In this document: piece after piece, positions 5,608 to 8,712 of the stretch | How positions within the stretch are numbered: position 1 is the stretch's first letter | Layout of the letters: each line of letters starts with the position of its first letter | From: Actinomycetes bacterium | Lineage (GTDB): Bacteria; Actinomycetota; Actinomycetes; S36-B12; UBA10799 | DNA: 8,712 bases | Reading direction: 5' to 3' | NCBI GenBank assembly: GCA_029779995.1 | Contig: JAKOZM010000464.1 | Location: 1-8,712, forward strand | The notes under the pieces: model-generated | The model's input: only the letters and a program-made list of their open reading frames with translations | Database searches by the model: none | Told to the model about the DNA's origin: nothing | Program-made: the position numbers and the translations under genes

Positions 5608-6825
5608 TTAACGGCGGCGGCGACGACCCGCCGGGCGCTGCGTCTGTTGCTGGACCGGACGCGGCAGGTAGGAGCGCTCGGCGACCGGCCCGACGAGCGT
5701 GGCGATCGCCTCGTGGCCCGGTGTCACGCTGGCCATCGCGGGTTCGATCTGCGCCTGGCGCAGCATGCGGGTGATGTCGCGGCGCTGAGCGTGAGTACCC
5801 ACGGTCACCGCGGCCCCGTCGGCACCCGCACGGGCGGTGCGGCCACACCGGTGCATGTACGTCTTGTGCTCGGCGGGCGGATCCATGTGCACGACCAGCT
5901 TGATGCCGTCCACGTGAATGCCGCGTGCGGCGATGTCCGTGGCGACCAGCACCCGGGCCTTGCCCGAGCTGAACATCTCGAGGTTGGCCTGGCGTCGGTT
6001 CTGGGACAGGTTGCCGTGCAGATCCACCGCCGGAATACCCGCCGCGGACAGCCGTTTCGCCAGCTTCTGCGCCGCGTGTTTGGTGCGTGTGAACACCAGG
6101 GTGCGCTTGTGCCCGGCGACCAGCTCCTGGATCACTGCGGCCTTGTCAGCCTCGGCGACGGTGAGCATGTGGTGAGTCATGGTGGGCACCTGGTCGGTGT
6201 CGACATGGTGGGTCACCGGATTGACCAGGTACTTGCGCACGAGCACCTCGACGGCAGCGTCTAGGGTTGCGGAGAAGAGCATGCGCTGCCCGCCGCGCGG
6301 GGTCTGGCTGAGCAGGCGTTTCGACGCCGGCAGGAAACCGAGGTCGGCGAGATGATCAGCCTCGTCGAGGACACTGATCTGGACCTCGTCCAGTCGGCAC
6401 TCCCGCTGCTGGATCAGGTCTTCGAGCCGGCCGGGGGTGGCCACCACGATGTCGGTTCCGCTGCGCAGTGCCTTGACCTGCGGGTGCTGGCTGACGCCGC
6501 CCACGATGGTCGTCACCGTCAAGCCGGACACCCGGGCCAGTGGCCGCAGGGTCGCGCTGACCTGGCTGGCCAGCTCGCGGGTCGGGACCAGGATCATGGC
6601 ACGCGGGGCGCCGGCGGCGCTGCGGGCACCGCGCAGGCGGATGGCCACCGGCAGGCTGAACGCCAGCGTCTTGCCGCTGCCGGTGCGGCCGCGGCCCAGG
6701 ATGTCCCGGCCGGCGATCGCGTCGGGCAGGGTATGGATCTGGATGGGGAAGGGTTCGGTGATGCCCTGGCTGCGCAGTGCATCGTTATAGGCACTGGGCA
6801 CGCCGAGGTCGGCAAAGTTGGTCAA
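5608..6825 (-). CDS. DEAD-box ATP-dependent RNA helicase
   Basis: This 405-residue two-domain RNA helicase would unwind RNA duplexes using ATP, in processes such as ribosome assembly, mRNA decay or cold adaptation. All motifs are visible: aromatic F4 upstream of the Q motif; Q motif around F-P-I-Q-I (26-30); motif I G-R-T-G-S-G-K-T (46-53); Ia P-T-R-E-L-A (81-86); GG (109-110); Ib T-P-G-R (130-133); II D-E-A-D (154-157); III S-A-T (185-187); IV L-V-F-T-R-T (243-248); V A-T-D-I-A-A-R-G-I-H-V-D (295-306); and VI H-R-C-G-R-T-A-R-A-G (325-334). Motifs V and VI have the ARGIHVD/GRTARAG form of an actinobacterial clade, not the E. coli-type ARGID/GRTGR. The C-terminal tail is short, Gln-rich and ends in five arginines, fitting RNA contact. 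The start is TTG at 6825 without a visible ribosome binding site. No in-frame ATG or GTG exists upstream before the TGA that ends the lipoprotein gene. Confidence 0.93.
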   Translation of the reverse strand: MTNFADLGVPSAYNDALRSQGITEPFPIQIHTLPDAIAGRDILGRGRTGSGKTLAFSLPVAIRLRGARSAAGAPRAMILVPTRELASQVSATLRPLARVSGLTVTTIVGGVSQHPQVKALRSGTDIVVATPGRLEDLIQQRECRLDEVQISVLDEADHLADLGFLPASKRLLSQTPRGGQRMLFSATLDAAVEVLVRKYLVNPVTHHVDTDQVPTMTHHMLTVAEADKAAVIQELVAGHKRTLVFTRTKHAAQKLAKRLSAAGIPAVDLHGNLSQNRRQANLEMFSSGKARVLVATDIAARGIHVDGIKLVVHMDPPAEHKTYMHRCGRTARAGADGAAVTVGTHAQRRDITRMLRQAQIEPAMASVTPGHEAIATLVGPVAERSYLPRPVQQQTQRPAGRRRRR

Positions 6826-6892
6826 GGGAAAAGTCCAATCGGATTCGGTGTGGCCGTGTACTTCGACGCCGATATCGCAACCGGAAAAAGAA

Positions 6893-6907
6893 TCACCTGA
6901 AGGGTGA
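6893..6907 (-). terminator. Candidate intrinsic terminator after the lipoprotein gene
   Basis: On the minus strand TCACC and GGTGA form a five-bp stem with a five-base loop, followed directly by TTCTTTTT, a rare T-run for this GC-rich DNA. It lies 87 bases after the lipoprotein stop and 67 bases before the helicase start. It may end the lipoprotein transcript, or act as an attenuator in a long helicase leader. The stem is short. The remainder of the 168-bp gap shows no other clear signal. Confidence 0.45.
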
Positions 6908-6993
6908 GTGCACGACCCGTGGTCAGGCTCTTCTGCCCGACCGGTCTGCTCCCACCATACGCGACGCGCTGCCCGGGCCGGGGGTGACGTCGC

Positions 6994-7293
6994 TCACCCT
7001 GCGTTAATGGCGTCCTGCAATTGCTGGTCACAGGCGTTGAAAGCCTCTGCGGCGTACATGTCGTCACGGGTGCCGAGCCCGAGGTTCTGGGCGACCTTCT
7101 GCAATTCGGCCAGGCGTTGCGCCTGATCCTCGGAGGGATCCTGGGAGATGGCGTCGCGCACGTCGTCGCAGAAGGTGTTCACATCCTGCTGGAGTACAGT
7201 GCTGGCGCTGACCTGGGGATCGGAGGGGTCGTCGGTGCTGCTGCAGGCCGTGAGGCCGACGGCGACGACGAAGGCAACGGCGAGCGTACGCAT
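6994..7293 (-). CDS. Small secreted lipoprotein, unknown function
   Basis: This 99-residue protein has a short lipoprotein signal peptide: Arg2, a hydrophobic core LAVAFVVAVG, and lipobox L-T-A-C with the lipidated Cys at residue 17. A Ser/Asp/Pro-rich linker (18-30) follows, then a predicted helical domain (about 31-99) with two cysteines, Cys42 and Cys88, well placed for one disulfide between the first and last helices. The domain is acidic and Gln-rich and has no recognisable catalytic motif. It should be anchored to the outer face of the cytoplasmic membrane. I do not recognise a named family; similar small helical lipoproteins are common in actinomycetes and mostly uncharacterised. The start ATG at 7293 has no ribosome binding site but is preceded by TACGCT with six-base spacing, suggesting a leaderless mRNA. 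Its stop codon is in the same frame as the helicase gene downstream. Confidence 0.82.
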   Translation of the reverse strand: MRTLAVAFVVAVGLTACSSTDDPSDPQVSASTVLQQDVNTFCDDVRDAISQDPSEDQAQRLAELQKVAQNLGLGTRDDMYAAEAFNACDQQLQDAINAG

Positions 7294-7299
7294 GTCTGC

Positions 7300-7305
7300 A
7301 GCGTA
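7300..7305 (-). promoter_or_regulatory. Candidate -10 element (TACGCT) of the lipoprotein gene
   Basis: On the minus strand TACGCT fits TANNNT and lies exactly six bases before the ATG, so the transcript would begin at the start codon. No clear -35 hexamer is seen. Confidence 0.42.
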
Positions 7306-7412
7306 GGACGTCGGGGCGCGTCGGACGTAGTTGTACGGCTGACCCCCTCGCGAATGTCAGCCGCACGTCACGTATTGCCCGGGGGCTGAGCATGCTGCAG
7401 GGGATGGGTCGT

Positions 7413-7435
7413 GCTGCCCGCCGGGGGGCGGGAGC
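7413..7435 (-). terminator. GC-rich hairpin after the HNH endonuclease gene
   Basis: CCCGCC (7417-7422) and GGCGGG (7427-7432) pair around GGGG; GCT/AGC (7413-7415 with 7433-7435) extend the stem past one bulged base. It starts seven bases beyond the stop codon of the DUF222/HNH gene. There is no T-run, so termination is likely but not certain. Confidence 0.5.
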
Positions 7436-7442
7436 CTTTCGG

Positions 7443-8549
7443 TCAGGGGTCTTCGAGGGTGCTGAGGTAGACCCGCCCGGTAGGGCTGGTCCATTCCAGG
7501 ATCCCGCCGGGGAGTCTGCGGACTTTCCACGCGGTGTGAGTTTTGATCCGGTGATGGTGCCGGCACAGACACGCGAGGTTTGCCTCGTCGGTGGGCCCGG
7601 CCGGCCAGGGGGTCAGGTGGTCGAGGTCGCATGCTCGGGCGGGGCGCTGGCAGCCCGGGAAGCGGCAGTGCCGGTCCCTCACCTGCACGTACCGCCGCAT
7701 CGCGAGGCTGGGGGCGTAGCGGATGCCCATGGGCGGGCGGGTCAGGACAGTCACCGAGGGTGTGTGCAGCCGGGCCAGCAGGTCGGCGGCGTGACCGTCG
7801 CTGATCGGGCCGTACCCTTCGATCTCGGCCCCGTCGTCGGTCATGATCACGGTCACGGGGACCTGTTGGGCGGGGCTGATCCCCGTCAACAGCTCCACGA
7901 AGGTGTCGGCCTGGTTCGCGTCCCGCGACCCGTCGGTGGAGCGGCAGCCCGCCCGCACCGACTCCATGCAGGCGCTGGCTTCCTCGGCGGTGAGGTAGGC
8001 GGACAGGGTGGCCATGCCGTCCGGTTCCGGGCTCAGCCACACCCCGCGCTGTTTACGGGCCCGCTTACGGCGGCGTTCGGCGGCGTCGGGGTCGACCCGG
8101 TCGACCTGGCGGGTCAGCCACGGACGTAGCTGCGACTTCGTGTGCGTGGCCGCGTAGGTGATGGCCCGGTCGGCCACCTCCCGCCGGTCGGCCAGCGAAA
8201 GCCCACTGGTGGCGCGGACGATCTCCCGCACCGTGCCCAGATCGATCCGGCCCTCAGCCAGCGCGGCCAACACGGCGGGCAGGTCGGTGACCACATCCAC
8301 CGCCACGTCAACCATCGCCGACGCGACACCCGGGCTCCAGAGCATCGCGCAGGCGATCTCCGGCGGGCACGGGTCCACGACCACACCGTCCTGGTCGGCA
8401 CCAGCCTCGCTCTCCTGGTACACCTGATGCAACGCCACCAGCTGTTGGGCGTGGAAGAACCCGATCATCGCCTCGGCGGCCTTCGCGACCTCGAGCGGGT
8501 CACCGTCGGGCAGCATCGCCTCCCACGCCGCAACCATCGATTGATCCAT
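7443..8549 (-). CDS. DUF222 / HNH endonuclease domain protein (13E12-type)
   Basis: The 368-residue protein combines an N-terminal DUF222 region (about residues 1-260: long helices with A-E-G-R-I-D at 98-103 and a basic patch R-R-R-K-R-A-R-K-Q-R) with a C-terminal HNH nuclease domain (about 283-340). The HNH part shows the zinc-type cysteines C-R-F-P-G-C (295-300) and C-L-C (327-329), the catalytic D-L-D-H (308-311), Asn324 and H-H-H (331-333), so the active site looks intact. This architecture is the 13E12 repeat family known from mycobacteria, often present in many similar copies per actinobacterial genome. Its role is unsettled: DNA cleavage is likely from the domain, but neither target nor phenotype can be read here. 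Length is at the short end of the family, and I see no frameshift. The start is ATG at 8549 (a second ATG follows at residue 5), six bases after a TAGCAT box. Confidence 0.92.
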   Translation of the reverse strand: MDQSMVAAWEAMLPDGDPLEVAKAAEAMIGFFHAQQLVALHQVYQESEAGADQDGVVVDPCPPEIACAMLWSPGVASAMVDVAVDVVTDLPAVLAALAEGRIDLGTVREIVRATSGLSLADRREVADRAITYAATHTKSQLRPWLTRQVDRVDPDAAERRRKRARKQRGVWLSPEPDGMATLSAYLTAEEASACMESVRAGCRSTDGSRDANQADTFVELLTGISPAQQVPVTVIMTDDGAEIEGYGPISDGHAADLLARLHTPSVTVLTRPPMGIRYAPSLAMRRYVQVRDRHCRFPGCQRPARACDLDHLTPWPAGPTDEANLACLCRHHHRIKTHTAWKVRRLPGGILEWTSPTGRVYLSTLEDP

Positions 8550-8555
8550 ACCCCC

Positions 8556-8561
8556 ATGCTA
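8556..8561 (-). promoter_or_regulatory. Candidate -10 element (TAGCAT) of the HNH endonuclease gene
   Basis: On the minus strand TAGCAT is followed by GGGGGT and the ATG at 8549, again a six-base gap that predicts a leaderless transcript. GGGGGT touches the ATG and is too close for a normal ribosome binding site. A TTGTCG at 8573-8578 is too near to be its -35 box. Confidence 0.42.
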
Positions 8562-8651
8562 GAACGCACGTACGACAAAACGAGCCGCCGAATAAGAACT
8601 GTGGACAGACGCACAACCCCCACCGAGGGCCCCGCGGAGCACGCTGTCCGA

Positions 8652-8677
8652 CAGACCGCTAGACCACGGGCGGTCTG
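8652..8677. repeat. Perfect 8-bp inverted repeat in the right-hand intergenic region
   Basis: CAGACCGC (8652-8659) and GCGGTCTG (8670-8677) enclose ten bases that repeat the TAGACC/AGACC theme. It lies about 100 bases upstream of the HNH gene and near the window edge. It may be a terminator of a gene beyond the edge or a regulator-binding site. No T-run follows. No gene is supported in 8550-8712. Confidence 0.5.
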
Positions 8678-8712
8678 CCGTACCGGGCCATCTCGTACAC
8701 CGTTGACCAACT

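Noticed and set aside
7392..8129. Plus-strand open frame of 245 codons
   Set aside because: It lies opposite the DUF222/HNH gene; Gly/Arg/Val-rich shadow translation without domain or ribosome binding site.
8640..8690. tRNA-like stretch (minus strand GTGGTCTAGCGGTC followed by GGAC)
   Set aside because: It resembles a D-arm, but the anticodon stem does not pair and no T-arm GGTTCGAATCC-like sequence follows.
1..8712. CRISPR arrays, insertion sequences, phage genes, rRNA
   Set aside because: No spaced identical repeats, transposase motifs, paired terminal repeats or rRNA-like stretches were seen.

Overview
The window is high-GC DNA with dense coding on both strands. The gene families point to an actinomycete (Actinomycetota): a nickel superoxide dismutase with its dedicated SodX protease, a Rv2061-type (F420-dependent PPOX) oxidoreductase, a secreted septum-formation-family protein, a DUF222/HNH (13E12-type) endonuclease and many GTG/TTG starts. 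I cannot name the genus. NiSOD argues against the well-known mycobacteria. No mobile element, CRISPR array, rRNA or tRNA was found.

Layout, left to right. Positions 2-508 (+) hold the C-terminal part of an unrecognised protein. Next come a secreted cysteine-rich septum-formation-type protein (529-1221, +) and, overlapping its end, a small stand-alone MEKHLA (PAS-like) protein (1203-1628, +). Convergent with these is a 798-residue diguanylate cyclase with about five PAS domains (1777-4173, -). A 192-bp gap carrying a repeat element separates it from the PPOX gene (4366-4752, -), which lies 10 bp downstream of sodX (4763-5083, -). Diverging from sodX is sodN (5129-5551, +). A perfect 18-bp-stem hairpin separates sodN from a convergent DEAD-box RNA helicase (5608-6825, -). 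Upstream of the helicase are a small lipoprotein gene (6994-7293, -) and a DUF222/HNH endonuclease (7443-8549, -). The last 163 bases hold promoter-like sequence and a palindrome but no supported gene.

The clearest functional unit is sodN/sodX. SodN is made as a precursor with a 14-residue N-terminal extension. SodX should remove it to free the His1 amino group that binds nickel. The PPOX gene probably shares the sodX transcript. The PAS-GGDEF protein and the MEKHLA protein both look like small-molecule or redox sensors, but nothing in the sequence links them directly.

Two points stand out. The nickel hook of SodN has Tyr where the classical motif has Pro at mature position 5. Four genes also show a TANNNT-N6-(A/G)TG arrangement at their starts, the pattern expected of leaderless transcripts. 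I see no obviously new multi-gene system; most of the window is ordinary actinobacterial chromosome.
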